Assembly: GCA_000403475.2 (NCBI GenBank)
Contig: KE159796.1
Location: 251,570 to 315,569 of the forward strand
Source of the DNA: Lachnospiraceae bacterium MD308
GTDB lineage: Bacteria > Bacillota > Clostridia > Lachnospirales > Lachnospiraceae
DNA length: 64,000 nucleotides
Direction: 5' to 3'
In this document: positions 1 to 8,624 of the stretch, piece after piece
Numbering within the stretch: position 1 is the stretch's first letter
Layout: the number at the start of each line of letters is the position of its first letter
Notes under the pieces: model-generated
What the model was told of the DNA's origin: nothing
Databases searched by the model: none
The model's input: the letters and a program-made list of their open reading frames with translations, nothing else
Made by a program: the position numbers and the translations under genes

Positions 1-1172
1 AAGGAAAGAGTGGTCTTTCCGATTCCGTTGATGATACTGATCAGTGTTGTGTTTGCATATAAAAATGGGCACATCCATGCCAGAGTAACAATGTAATCCC
101 CGGCATAGCGACTGTTAAATATATGAAATCCAATCCATTGGCCGCTTAAGAGGAGAAGAATACAGCATAGACTTCCCAGCAATACGCAGCAGCAGACGCT
201 TTTTTGTATGATATTTTTCATTTGCTGCTCGCGTTTTAGAGTCTGTGCTTCTGCCACTGTAGGAAGCAGCATGGTGGAAACGGAGTTTGTGATGGCAGAG
301 GGAAACAGAACACAGGGGAGCGCCATGCCGGTCAATACTCCATAGATACTTAGTGACTGGGAGACAGTCATTCCATGGGATTGAAGCTTTAAGGGAATGG
401 AGACCGCCTCGATGCTCTGCAGAAGGTTTAAAAGTACCCGGCTTGCAGTCAGTGGTGCGGAGAGAAGGAAGAGCTCCCCAGCGAAAGTAAGGTATTTTGG
501 AAGCTCGGCAATCCTTTTTGCCAGGCGTTGGCAGACGGGCGTTTTTTTTGTAATTATTTTCAGGCAAAACATGGAGGAAGCAATCTCTCCGGCAATCAGA
601 CCACCTACAGCGATAGAGATGCCGAATTCTGCTCCGCTTCTTGTTCCGATAAGATAAAATAAATAGACGGACAGGATTCTGACCAGCTGCTCGATTAACT
701 GGGAGAAAGCAGGAATTCCGGTCTCTTTGAGTCCCAGGTAGTATCCGACGATACAACTGTGAACAGAGGCAAAAGGGAACGCGTAGGACAATATGATCAA
801 CAGGTCGCTGCAGCGCGTCTCCTGCAAAAACTGTTCGGCAATAAGTCCGGCATAACTTTGCAGCAGCAGCATGACAATGACAGACAGGCTGACAGAGAGT
901 GCCATGGCAGTAAAAAGAAGCTTTCTTGCTTCTTTTTTTTTGCCCACAGAGGCGCGTTTTGCCACGCATCTTGCGAGGGCTGTTTCAATTCCGGCAGATG
1001 TAAGAGAAAAGCAGAGTGCATATACAGGGAAGATAAGCTGATAGAGGCCTACGCCCTCCTCGCCGAAGGTGTGGCTTAAAAAAATCCGGTAAAAAAATCC
1101 CATGAATCTGGTGGCAAACCCAGTGATGGTTAAGATAAAAGTTCCTTTTAATATTGTACGTTTAACAGACAT
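1..1172 (-). CDS. SpoVB/MurJ-like polysaccharide flippase (partial, C-terminus beyond left edge)
   Basis: Reading the minus strand from ATG at 1172 gives about 390 residues with no stop before the window edge. The N-terminus reads MSVKRTILKGTFILTITGF and continues with TRFMGFFYRIFLSHTFGEEG. This opening is characteristic of the SpoVB/oligosaccharide flippase family (MOP superfamily), multi-spanning proteins that move lipid-linked sugars across the membrane. SpoVB is needed for spore cortex, but clostridia carry several paralogues, so a spore role is an inference. Many hydrophobic segments follow. The start is supported by AAGGAG a few bases upstream (about 1181-1186). The gene diverges from the Rrf2/IscR gene at 1368. 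Because it has no stop in the window, its true length is unknown. Confidence 0.8.
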   Translation of the reverse strand, partial: MSVKRTILKGTFILTITGFATRFMGFFYRIFLSHTFGEEGVGLYQLIFPVYALCFSLTSAGIETALARCVAKRASVGKKKEARKLLFTAMALSVSLSVIVMLLLQSYAGLIAEQFLQETRCSDLLIILSYAFPFASVHSCIVGYYLGLKETGIPAFSQLIEQLVRILSVYLFYLIGTRSGAEFGISIAVGGLIAGEIASSMFCLKIITKKTPVCQRLAKRIAELPKYLTFAGELFLLSAPLTASRVLLNLLQSIEAVSIPLKLQSHGMTVSQSLSIYGVLTGMALPCVLFPSAITNSVSTMLLPTVAEAQTLKREQQMKNIIQKSVCCCVLLGSLCCILLLLSGQWIGFHIFNSRYAGDYIVTLAWMCPFLYANTTLISIINGIGKTTLS

Positions 1173-1285
1173 TCATATGCTCCTTAAACTTATTATTAAA
1201 GCATATTCCGAAGGAGGCGGAACTATTCGCCCGTACTGTTCAAAGGAGTTTTGCGTTTGGGCAATGTGAATTATTTAACAACTAC

Positions 1286-1314
1286 TTGACAGATTCTCTT
1301 GCGGGTGGTATTCT
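1286..1314 (+). promoter_or_regulatory. Promoter of the iscR operon
   Basis: A perfect -35 TTGACA (1286-1291), a 17-base spacer and -10 TATTCT (1309-1314) lie upstream of the Rrf2-type regulator gene. Transcription would start near 1321, just before or within the palindrome at 1328-1351. Confidence 0.75.
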
Positions 1315-1327
1315 ACATGTGGAAATA

Positions 1328-1351
1328 AATCCGAGTAAATTACTAGGGATT
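1328..1351. promoter_or_regulatory. Candidate Rrf2/IscR operator overlapping the transcription start
   Basis: The perfect dyad AGTAAATTACT (1334-1344) is flanked by outer half-sites AATCC on the left and GGGATT on the right, which are offset by one base. It lies immediately downstream of the -10 box. Rrf2-family iron-sulfur regulators commonly repress their own promoters by binding such dyads. That this one is the binding site is inferred from position and symmetry. Confidence 0.5.
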
Positions 1352-1367
1352 AAAAGAAGGTGAGAAT

Positions 1368-1826
1368 TTGAAACTTTCTACAAAAGGAAGATACGGATTG
1401 CGGGCAATGATCGATCTTGCCAGATACAGTGGAAAAGAGCCTGTTACAATTGGCAGTATCGCTGCAAGGCAGAATATTTCGGAGCGGTATCTTGAACAAA
1501 TCGTTGCACTGCTTAAGAAGAATGGATTGGTGAAAAGCATCCGGGGGGCATCCGGAGGCTATGTGCTTTCGAGAGAGATGAAAGATATATCCGTGGGAGA
1601 TATATTGCGCGCGTTAGAAGGAAGCCTTGAGCCGGTGAAATGTGCGGCTTTTGATTCTGAAGATGGCTGTATGGCGTCCGGTGGATGTGTCTCGAAGTAT
1701 GTGTGGCAGAGGATTAATGAAAGTATCACCCGCACAGTAGACGAGATGGACTTAGAAGAATTGGTACAGGAAAGTGAGCGAATCAATCCGGAGGGTGATT
1801 ACACAAATCCCATGTGCAGTTCATAG
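1368..1826 (+). CDS. iscR: Rrf2-family iron-sulfur regulator, IscR-like
   Basis: The 152-residue protein has an N-terminal winged helix-turn-helix (MKLSTKGRYGLRAMIDLA) and three cysteines at 92, 101 and 107 (spacing C-X8-C-X5-C), the usual ligand region for a [2Fe-2S] cluster in IscR-like proteins. It starts with TTG at 1368, supported by the purine-rich AGAAGGTGAG upstream. It heads the iscS-iscU-mnmA cluster, so it probably senses iron-sulfur supply and represses this operon from the dyad at 1328-1351. A CymR-type role in cysteine regulation is the main alternative. The cysteines and the adjacent iscS and iscU favour IscR. Confidence 0.85.
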   Translation: MKLSTKGRYGLRAMIDLARYSGKEPVTIGSIAARQNISERYLEQIVALLKKNGLVKSIRGASGGYVLSREMKDISVGDILRALEGSLEPVKCAAFDSEDGCMASGGCVSKYVWQRINESITRTVDEMDLEELVQESERINPEGDYTNPMCSS

Positions 1827-1897
1827 AGTTTATGGGACAGGTTACAGGGCACTTACAGTATAGTGACTATGAAGATGGAAAAATTGGAGGTACGAAA

Positions 1898-3085
1898 ATG
1901 GATCGATTGATATATCTTGATAATGCTGCGACGACGAAGACAGCGCCGGAAGTTGTGGAGGCAATGCTTCCGTATTTTACAGAAAATTACGGGAATCCTT
2001 CAAGCGTGTATGGATTTGCCGCAAAGAATAAAGAAGCAGTGGCGAGCCAGCGTGAGACTATCGCGGATATCCTTGGCGTTGAGGCGAAGGAAATCTATTT
2101 TACAGCGGGGGGTTCCGAGGCAGATAACTGGGCGCTTAAAGCGGCGGCGGAAAGCTATGCTTCAAAAGGAAATCATATCATTACGACGAAGATTGAGCAC
2201 CATGCGATTCTTCATACCGCGGAATATTTGGAGAAGAGGGGTTTCGAGGTGACGTATCTTGATGTGGACGCGGACGGAGTGGTAAAGCTTGAAGAGTTGA
2301 AAGCAGCTATTCGCCCGACGACTATACTCATTTCCGTAATGTTTGCCAACAATGAGATTGGGACGCTGCAGCCGATTAAGGAGATCGGGGAGATTGCGAG
2401 GGAGCATGGCATACTTTTCCACACAGATGCGGTACAGGCGTTCGGACAGGTTCCGATTTCCGCGGATGAATGTCATATCGATATGTTAAGCGCCAGCGGC
2501 CATAAGCTGAACGGGCCGAAGGGCATTGGATTTTTATATATCCGTACAGGCGTGAAGATTCGTTCTTTCGTCCATGGCGGCGCGCAGGAGAGAAAGCGCC
2601 GGGCAGGTACGGAGAATGTGCCGGGGATTATCGGACTTGGGACGGCGGCCGCGCGTGCGGCGGCAACGATGGAAGAACGCTCAAAAAAGGAAACAGAACT
2701 GAGGGATTATTTGATCGGGCGTGTGTTAGAGGAGATTCCATATACAAAGCTTAACGGACATCCGGTAAAGCGGCTGCCAAACAATGCGAATTTCAGCTTT
2801 CGCTTTGTGGAAGGAGAGTCTTTGCTGATCATGCTTGATATGAAGGGCATCTGCGCTTCCAGCGGTTCTGCCTGTACGTCCGGGTCTCTTGATCCGTCCC
2901 ACGTACTGTTGGCCATCGGGCTTCCCCATGAGACAGCCCACGGCTCTTTGCGGCTGACGCTCGGTGCGGAAACGTCGAAAGAGGATATTGACTATACGGT
3001 AGACTGCCTGAAAGAGATTGTGAAGAATCTACGGGGGATGTCGCCTCTTTATGAAGATTTTTTGAAACAACAGAAAGATAATTAG
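1898..3085 (+). CDS. iscS: Cysteine desulfurase (NifS/IscS family)
   Basis: This 395-residue PLP enzyme removes sulfur from L-cysteine as a protein persulfide and passes it to IscU and to MnmA. The PLP lysine is K203 in SGHKLNGPKG, and the mobile-loop catalytic cysteine is C326 in SSGSACTSGSLDPSHVL. The frame is open from 1814, but MDRLIYLDNAATT at 1898 is the true start: it sits 7 bases after GGAGG and matches the family N-terminus. It lies 71 bases after iscR and 12 bases before iscU, consistent with one transcript. Length is normal for the IscS/NifS group. Confidence 0.95.
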   Translation: MDRLIYLDNAATTKTAPEVVEAMLPYFTENYGNPSSVYGFAAKNKEAVASQRETIADILGVEAKEIYFTAGGSEADNWALKAAAESYASKGNHIITTKIEHHAILHTAEYLEKRGFEVTYLDVDADGVVKLEELKAAIRPTTILISVMFANNEIGTLQPIKEIGEIAREHGILFHTDAVQAFGQVPISADECHIDMLSASGHKLNGPKGIGFLYIRTGVKIRSFVHGGAQERKRRAGTENVPGIIGLGTAAARAAATMEERSKKETELRDYLIGRVLEEIPYTKLNGHPVKRLPNNANFSFRFVEGESLLIMLDMKGICASSGSACTSGSLDPSHVLLAIGLPHETAHGSLRLTLGAETSKEDIDYTVDCLKEIVKNLRGMSPLYEDFLKQQKDN

Positions 3086-3097
3086 GAGGAATAAGTA

Positions 3098-3538
3098 ATG
3101 TATTCAGAGAAAGTAATGGAGCATTTCCAGAATCCGAGAAATGTAGGAGAGATAGAAAACGCCAGCGGGGTAGGAACCGTCGGCAATGCAAAATGCGGAG
3201 ATATCATGAGAATTTACCTTGATATCGACGAGAATAAGATTATAAGGGATGTAAAATTCAAGACCTTTGGATGCGGCGCCGCAGTTGCTACCAGCAGTAT
3301 GGCGACAGAGCTTGTGAAGGGAAAGACTATTGAGGAGGCCATGCAGGTGACAAACCGGGCGGTGATGGAGGCGCTTGACGGGCTTCCGCCGGTGAAGGTG
3401 CACTGTTCTCTGCTTGCGGAGGAAGCGATTCACGCGGCGCTGTGGGATTACGCTGAAAAGCATGAGATAAAGATTGAAGGGCTTGAGAAACCAAAGTCTG
3501 ATATTCATGAGGAAGAAGAGGAAGAAGAGGAGTATTAA
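3098..3538 (+). CDS. iscU: Iron-sulfur cluster scaffold protein IscU/NifU N-domain
   Basis: The 146-residue protein has the three cluster-ligand cysteines of the scaffold family at C33, C59 and C103, with the conserved aspartate two residues after the first (AKCGDIM). It receives sulfur from the upstream desulfurase and builds a transient cluster for transfer to apoproteins. It ends in an unusually acidic tail (a run of glutamates before the final tyrosine), which is not part of the scaffold fold. The AGGAGG site just upstream and the 12-base gap after iscS indicate cotranscription. Confidence 0.93.
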   Translation: MYSEKVMEHFQNPRNVGEIENASGVGTVGNAKCGDIMRIYLDIDENKIIRDVKFKTFGCGAAVATSSMATELVKGKTIEEAMQVTNRAVMEALDGLPPVKVHCSLLAEEAIHAALWDYAEKHEIKIEGLEKPKSDIHEEEEEEEEY

Positions 3539-3593
3539 GGAAGTTATCAAAGATACTGCAGGATGATTTATAATTAAGCAGGGGAAAGAGAAT

Positions 3594-4670
3594 ATGGACA
3601 AAAAGAAAGTAGTCGTAGGCATGTCGGGAGGAGTGGACTCTTCTGTGGCGGCATGGCTTTTAAAGGAGCAGGGTTACGATGTTATCGGTGTGACGATGCA
3701 AATCTGGCAGGAGGAGGACAACATCACTATGGAAGAAAACGGTGGGTGCTGCGGGCTCAGCGCCGTGGAGGACGCCCGCCGTGTTGCCGCGAAGCTTGAG
3801 ATTCCTTATTATGTTATGAATTTCAGGCAGGAGTTCAAAGGAAAGGTCATCGATTATTTTGTGAATGAATATATACATGGCAGAACTCCCAATCCATGCA
3901 TTGCCTGTAATCGTTATGTGAAGTGGGAATCATTGTTAAAACGGAGTGTAGAGATTGGTGCAGATTATATCGCTACCGGACATTATGCGCGAATCAAAGA
4001 GCTTCCCAACGGGCGTCTTACGCTCCGCACTTCTGCTACAAGCTCCAAAGATCAGACCTATGCGCTTTACAGCCTGACTCAGGAGCAGCTTTCGCGTACT
4101 TTGATGCCGGTGGGGGGATTTCACAAAGATGAGATACGTGCCATGGCAGAGCTTGCAGGATTTCGCATCGCAGGGAAACCGGACAGTCAGGATATCTGTT
4201 TTGTGCCGGATGGAGATTATGTCTCTTTTATCGAGAGAACTACGGGAAAAAGGGCTGTGCCGGGCAATTTTGTCACTCCTGACGGATTGGTTCTAGGGCA
4301 GCATAAAGGGATCATCCATTACACAGTAGGGCAGCGCAAAGGGCTTGGGATTGCTCTTGGCTATCCGGTATTCGTGCTGGAAATTCGTCCGGAGACGAAC
4401 GAGGTGGTGCTTGGAAGCACTGAGGAATCACTGTCTCCCTATGTGCGGGCGAATCAACTGAACTTTATGTCTGTCCCGGATCTTGAAGGGGAGAAACGGG
4501 TGTGGGCCAAGATTCGTTACAACCATAAAGGGGCATGGTGCATGGTGAAGAAGACCGGGGAGGATGAGATTCTCTGCGAATTTGAGGAGCCCCAGAGGGC
4601 GGCGGCGCCGGGACAGGCAGTTGTCCTCTATGACGGCGAGTATGTTCTTGGCGGCGGAATTATAATTTGA
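3594..4670 (+). CDS. mnmA: tRNA-specific 2-thiouridylase MnmA
   Basis: This 358-residue enzyme activates U34 of Glu, Gln and Lys tRNAs with ATP and inserts sulfur to make 2-thiouridine. Visible motifs are the PP-loop GMSGGVDSS (9-17), the first catalytic cysteine C102 in NPCIACNR, and the second, C202, in [10 protein letters not shown]. Length is normal for the family. It is the fourth gene of the iron-sulfur operon, where the neighbouring cysteine desulfurase is the expected sulfur donor. In clostridia this iscS-iscU-mnmA arrangement is common. The start at 3594 has a GGGGAAAGAG site upstream. Confidence 0.95.
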   Translation: MDKKKVVVGMSGGVDSSVAAWLLKEQGYDVIGVTMQIWQEEDNITMEENGGCCGLSAVEDARRVAAKLEIPYYVMNFRQEFKGKVIDYFVNEYIHGRTPNPCIACNRYVKWESLLKRSVEIGADYIATGHYARIKELPNGRLTLRTSATSSKDQTYALYSLTQEQLSRTLMPVGGFHKDEIRAMAELAGFRIAGKPDSQDICFVPDGDYVSFIERTTGKRAVPGNFVTPDGLVLGQHKGIIHYTVGQRKGLGIALGYPVFVLEIRPETNEVVLGSTEESLSPYVRANQLNFMSVPDLEGEKRVWAKIRYNHKGAWCMVKKTGEDEILCEFEEPQRAAAPGQAVVLYDGEYVLGGGIII

Positions 4671-4724
4671 GACATAATAATATGGAAGATAATGAACAAA
4701 ATTGTGTAGGAGGAAGATGATCGT

Positions 4725-5528
4725 ATGATAAAAGCAGATGTACATATGCATACAGATTTTTCTCATGATTCTGACAGTACGCCGGAGGAGATGGCGGAAG
4801 GTGCTATAGAAAAAGGGCTTGAGATTATTTGTTTTACTGACCATTTTGATAAGGACAATATGGATTGGGGGGCGGAGGATATCTTTGACCCGGAGAAATA
4901 TTTTGAGAAAATGGTGCAGATACGGGAACAATACCGAGACAGACTCCGCATCCGCATCGGGGTGGAGCTTGGATTGCAGCCGCATCTTGGCAGCTACTAT
5001 GAAGAGTTTGTGAAGAAATACCCGTTTGATTTTGTGATTGGTTCTGTCCATTCGGCGGAAAGAACAGATATTGCTCAAAAGAAGGTGTTTGCCGGACGTA
5101 CAGACGGAGAAGCTTACAGAATTATATTTCAGGAAATGCTCGAGGATGTGAAAGCATTCAGCGGCTTTGACGTGTTCGGGCATGTGGACTATGTAGCCAG
5201 ATATGGCAGGGAGAAGGAGAAAGAGTATTCTTATCAGAAATATGCAGATGAGATTGATGCGATTCTTCGACTTCTGATCGATAAAGGATGTGGAATTGAG
5301 CTTAACATGTCTGGGATTAAATACGGACTTCCTTTCGCCCATCCTCACACGGATGTACTGAAAAGATACAGGGAGCTTGGGGGAGAGCTGATTACGGTTG
5401 GTGCGGATGGGCACAGGCCGGAGCACATCGCCTATGATTTCCATAAAGTAAAGGATATCCTTGAGGGGTGCGGATTTACGTATTATGCGGAATTTGAAGA
5501 GAGAAAGCCGCATTTTTACAAAATATAA
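4725..5528 (+). CDS. PHP-domain phosphatase, histidinol-phosphatase (HisJ/HisK) family
   Basis: The 267-residue protein begins MIKADVHMHTDFSHDS, the first metal-binding motif (HxH) of the PHP superfamily. Further metal-site elements follow in CFTDHFD, VIGSVHS and FGHVDYVARYG, and it ends with GADGHRP. These match the HisJ/HisK-type histidinol phosphate phosphatases, which use a trinuclear metal centre. No other histidine biosynthesis gene is nearby, so the physiological substrate is uncertain and could be another phosphate ester. It follows mnmA by 54 bases in the same direction and has an AGGAGG-type site upstream. Confidence 0.75.
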   Translation: MIKADVHMHTDFSHDSDSTPEEMAEGAIEKGLEIICFTDHFDKDNMDWGAEDIFDPEKYFEKMVQIREQYRDRLRIRIGVELGLQPHLGSYYEEFVKKYPFDFVIGSVHSAERTDIAQKKVFAGRTDGEAYRIIFQEMLEDVKAFSGFDVFGHVDYVARYGREKEKEYSYQKYADEIDAILRLLIDKGCGIELNMSGIKYGLPFAHPHTDVLKRYRELGGELITVGADGHRPEHIAYDFHKVKDILEGCGFTYYAEFEERKPHFYKI

Positions 5529-5549
5529 AGACAGATTCCGTAGATGTTA

Positions 5550-5579
5550 TTGACAGAAAAATGTGTCCGGAGGTAAACT
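5550..5579 (+). promoter_or_regulatory. Promoter of the RCC1/BspA-like gene
   Basis: A perfect -35 TTGACA (5550-5555) lies 18 bases before TAAACT (5574-5579). The start region overlaps the inverted repeat at 5576-5602, which could therefore act as an operator. Confidence 0.5.
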
Positions 5580-5602
5580 ATTATTAGTTGCAGATAATAG
5601 TT
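5576..5602. repeat. Perfect 9-bp inverted repeat upstream of the RCC1 gene
   Basis: AACTATTAT (5576-5584) and ATAATAGTT (5594-5602) are exact reverse complements around a 9-base loop. The dyad begins in the predicted -10 box and ends about 10 bases before the ribosome-binding site AAAGGAG, so it could be an operator or a 5' mRNA hairpin. No T-run follows, so it is not a terminator. Confidence 0.6.
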
Positions 5603-5621
5603 AGCAGTAAAGGAGAAAAGA

Positions 5622-7286
5622 ATGAATGTAAAAAGAAGGAGCGGATTTCTGTTAGGAGGAGCAATTGTATTCTTGTTGTTGATGGGGCTGTTTGCCGGAG
5701 AAACTGTACTGGCGGCTGAGAAGAAAGTGGCGAAAGTGGCGCTTGGCGATGCGCACAGCGCGGCGATTGACACAGAAGGAGGCCTCTGGATGTGGGGAGA
5801 AAATAGGAGCGGGGAGCTGGGCAACGGAGAAAGAACAAATCAGCAATATCCAGGTATAGGTACTCCGGTAAAGGTTATGGATGATGCGGCGCAGGTGTCT
5901 TTAGGTGATGATCACAGCGGAGCGGTGAAAAAAGACGGAAGCCTCTGGATGTGGGGAAACAACAGCAGCGGACAGCTTGGCGACGGAACAACCACTGACC
6001 GTTTGCGTCCGGTAAAGATCATGGACAGTGGTGTATCCCAAGTGGTTCTGTGCGGAAGCCGCAGTGCTGCGATCATGGAAGACGGGAGACTGCTTGTATG
6101 GGGGGCGAATACAAATAATAACCTGGGTCTCGGCGGTTCTTCAAGATATACGAAACCGCAATTGCTTCTGGAAAATGTAGTACAGGCAGACTTAGGATGC
6201 AGCCATGGCGGAGCGGTGAAAAAGGACGGAAGCCTCTGGATGTGGGGCCATAATAATTATGGTCAGTTAGGTTTGGGAAATTATCAGGGTGCGCCAAAGC
6301 AGGTGCCGGATATGACGGATATCAAACAGTTATCCCTGGGATATATGCACAGCGGCGTGGTTAAGACGGATGGAAGCCTCTGGATGTGGGGACATAATTG
6401 GTATCAAGAGCTTGGGAGCGGTATAAGTGAGGATCAGATTGACATTCCTCAAAAGGTCATGGACGATGTTGCACAGATTTCTCTGGGTACATGGATGAGT
6501 ACAGTGCTGAAAAGTGATGGAAAGCTATTGATGATTGGCAAAAGTGATGTTTTTACTTTCAGGTCGGAGAAATGGGAAGAGGTCACAACAGGAGTAAAGG
6601 CAGTAGAGCTTGGGGGTACCCATGCCGCGGTTATCAAGCCGGACGGAAGCCTCTGGACATGGGGAGCGGGCTGGTGCGGTCAGTTAGGAGACGGCGTGGC
6701 GAATCGGAACGGATATAAACAGGAAATACCGGTCAGAATTTCAATAGGCGTGCCTCCGAACACAAATAACTCAGGCAATGCGAATAACTCGAACAACTCA
6801 TCTTCCAATAATGGAACGACATCTGCCGGCACAGGTGCAAGTAAAGCGGTTCCCGGGAAAAGCAGTACCTACACGGATCAGAAGATAACATATAAAGTGA
6901 CAAAATCAGATGCAATAAATGGAACGGTCGCGTTAACAAAGTATGATAAGAAAAAAACATCTGTTGTGATTCCTGCCACTGTAACCATAAATGGCTATAC
7001 CTTTAAGGTGACGCAGATTTCCGGTAAAGCTTTTTACAAAAATAAAAAATTAAAGAAAGTTACCATCGGCAAAAATATCACCAGTATTGGAGCGAAGGCT
7101 TTCCAAGGGTGCACGTCGCTGAAATCAATCCAGATTAAATCTACGTCCTTGAAGAAGGTCGGAGGAAAAGCTTTGAGCGGTATTCACAAAAAAGCAACGA
7201 TCAAAGTGCCGTCCAAAAAGCTGAAAGCTTATAAGAAACTGTTTAAAAAGAAAGGGCAGGCTTCTACCGTAAAAATTAAAAAGTAA
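5622..7286 (+). CDS. Secreted RCC1-repeat protein with C-terminal BspA-like (LRR_5) domain
   Basis: The 554-residue protein has a signal peptide (basic MNVKRRS, hydrophobic stretch, likely cleavage near VLAAEKK at about 32). About seven RCC1 blades follow (roughly residues 38-375), each with variants of GSLWMWG followed by GQLG. A low-complexity Asn/Ser/Gly linker (about 380-405) leads to a C-terminal domain (about 425-530) with the AFYKNKKLKKVTIGKNITSI pattern of BspA-type leucine-rich repeats, and then a lysine-rich tail. No LPXTG or membrane anchor is seen, so it is probably released or held by charge. Function is unknown. RCC1 propellers and BspA repeats are both protein-binding folds, so adhesion or binding is an inference. 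Confidence 0.85.
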   Translation: MNVKRRSGFLLGGAIVFLLLMGLFAGETVLAAEKKVAKVALGDAHSAAIDTEGGLWMWGENRSGELGNGERTNQQYPGIGTPVKVMDDAAQVSLGDDHSGAVKKDGSLWMWGNNSSGQLGDGTTTDRLRPVKIMDSGVSQVVLCGSRSAAIMEDGRLLVWGANTNNNLGLGGSSRYTKPQLLLENVVQADLGCSHGGAVKKDGSLWMWGHNNYGQLGLGNYQGAPKQVPDMTDIKQLSLGYMHSGVVKTDGSLWMWGHNWYQELGSGISEDQIDIPQKVMDDVAQISLGTWMSTVLKSDGKLLMIGKSDVFTFRSEKWEEVTTGVKAVELGGTHAAVIKPDGSLWTWGAGWCGQLGDGVANRNGYKQEIPVRISIGVPPNTNNSGNANNSNNSSSNNGTTSAGTGASKAVPGKSSTYTDQKITYKVTKSDAINGTVALTKYDKKKTSVVIPATVTINGYTFKVTQISGKAFYKNKKLKKVTIGKNITSIGAKAFQGCTSLKSIQIKSTSLKKVGGKALSGIHKKATIKVPSKKLKAYKKLFKKKGQASTVKIKK

Positions 7287-7403
7287 TTTATGGAAGTATT
7301 TTCTGTCAAGAGAAAGTATGTACAGATTTTTAAGAAACCTCTGTGCAAGCTGCTGAAATTGACAGTTCGGGAGTGAACAGCAGTAAAAATATAGAAAAGG
7401 CAC

Positions 7404-7432
7404 TTGAATTTTTGTATCATATTTAGTACAAT
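7404..7432 (+). promoter_or_regulatory. Promoter of gap
   Basis: TTGAAT (7404-7409), a 17-base spacer and TACAAT (7427-7432) precede gap. The roughly 85-base leader contains an 8-bp hairpin, ATTCTTTA (7448-7455) with TAAAGAAT (7464-7471). This could stabilise the abundant gap message or be a regulator site. No CggR-like regulator gene is present in the window. Confidence 0.7.
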
Positions 7433-7525
7433 ACGTAATAGTTGATGATTCTTTAACAAAGATTAAAGAATTCATTATAAAAGGCTGTGTAACCAGTTAA
7501 TAAAACTTTTAGGAGGAATTTAATC

Positions 7526-8539
7526 ATGGCAGTAAAAGTAGCGATTAATGGATTTGGACGTATTGGACGTCTTGCATTCAGACAGATGTTCGGAGCAGAA
7601 GGATACGAGGTAGTTGCAATTAACGATTTGACATCCCCGAAGATGCTTGCACACTTACTTAAGTATGATTCTTCTCAGGGCAAATACGCTTTGGCTGACA
7701 AGGTAGAGTCTACAGAAGATTCTATCATCGTTGACGGAAAAGAGATTAAGATTTATGCAAAGGCTAACGCTGAGGAGCTTCCATGGGGCGAGATCGGTGT
7801 TGACGTAGTTCTTGAGTGTACAGGCTTCTATACATCCAAGGAGAAAGCATCTGCTCACGTTAAGGCAGGCGCTAGAAAGGTAGTTATTTCCGCACCGGCT
7901 GGAAATGACCTTCCGACTATCGTTTACAATGTTAACCATGACACTCTGAAAGCAGAGGATACAGTTATTTCTGCAGCTTCCTGTACAACAAACTGTTTAG
8001 CACCTATGGCTAAGGCGCTCAACGATCTTGCAAAGATCAAATCCGGTATCATGTGCACAATCCACGCTTACACAGGCGATCAGATGACACTTGACGGACC
8101 GCAGAGAAAGGGCGATTTAAGAAGATCTCGTGCAGCAGCAGTTAATATCGTTCCAAACAGCACAGGTGCAGCGAAAGCAATCGGCCTTGTTATTCCGGAG
8201 CTTAACGGAAAACTTATCGGCGCTGCTCAGCGTATCCCGACACCAACAGGTTCTACAACAATCCTTACAGCAGTTGTTGAAGGAAATGTAACTGTTGATG
8301 AGATCAATGCAGCAATGAAAGCAGCAGCTACAGAGTCCTTCGGATACAATACAGATGAGATCGTATCCAGCGATATCATCGGTATGAGATTTGGTTCTCT
8401 GTTCGATGCTACACAGACAATGGTATGCCCATTAGACAACGGCACAACAGAGGTTCAGGTAGTATCCTGGTATGACAATGAGAATTCTTACACAAGCCAG
8501 ATGGTAAGAACAATCAAGTACTTCTCTGAATTAGGATAA
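7526..8539 (+). CDS. gap: Glyceraldehyde-3-phosphate dehydrogenase, NAD-type
   Basis: This 337-residue glycolytic enzyme oxidises glyceraldehyde-3-phosphate to 1,3-bisphosphoglycerate. It shows the Rossmann motif [10 protein letters not shown] (8-17), an aspartate at position 34 (INDLTS) that favours NAD over NADP, and the catalytic cysteine C153 in [12 protein letters not shown]. Codon choice is clearly biased compared with neighbours (many GCA, GTT and ACA codons), as expected for a highly expressed gene. It has its own promoter and a strong terminator at 8550-8582 and is followed by pgk and tpiA. Confidence 0.98.
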   Translation: MAVKVAINGFGRIGRLAFRQMFGAEGYEVVAINDLTSPKMLAHLLKYDSSQGKYALADKVESTEDSIIVDGKEIKIYAKANAEELPWGEIGVDVVLECTGFYTSKEKASAHVKAGARKVVISAPAGNDLPTIVYNVNHDTLKAEDTVISAASCTTNCLAPMAKALNDLAKIKSGIMCTIHAYTGDQMTLDGPQRKGDLRRSRAAAVNIVPNSTGAAKAIGLVIPELNGKLIGAAQRIPTPTGSTTILTAVVEGNVTVDEINAAMKAAATESFGYNTDEIVSSDIIGMRFGSLFDATQTMVCPLDNGTTEVQVVSWYDNENSYTSQMVRTIKYFSELG

Positions 8540-8549
8540 AAGACTCAAC

Positions 8550-8583
8550 AAAGGGTCCGGTCTTTTGGACCGGACCCTTTTTC
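8550..8583 (+). terminator. Intrinsic terminator between gap and pgk
   Basis: AAAGGGTCCGGTC (8550-8562) and its exact complement (8568-8580) form a 13-bp stem with a 5-base loop, followed by a run of T. It would separate gap from pgk, perhaps partially, since no strong promoter is visible between the hairpin and pgk. Confidence 0.9.
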
Positions 8584-8624
8584 AATCCATAATGAAACCT
8601 TATATTTTACAGGAGGCTATATAT

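Noticed and set aside
115-969. Long minus-strand frame of 284 codons near the left edge
   Set aside because: It overlaps the flippase gene in another frame and its composition (Cys, Arg, His rich, no domain) is that of a shadow frame.
1814-1897. Longer iscS start at ATG 1814
   Set aside because: It overlaps the iscR end and the added residues do not resemble the family; GGAGG precedes ATG 1898.
4428-5513. 361-codon minus-strand frame opposite mnmA and the PHP gene
   Set aside because: It is antisense to two clear genes, lacks a recognisable domain and ribosome site, and is rich in His, Arg and Ile from reverse codons.
6226-6670. Repeated 20-base stretches considered as CRISPR or satellite repeats
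   Set aside because: They are in frame and encode the RCC1 blade motif at blade spacing, so they are coding repeats.
8565-8624. Longer pgk start at ATG 8565
   Set aside because: It lies inside the gap terminator hairpin and has no ribosome site. ATG 8625 follows AGGAGG and gives the normal length.
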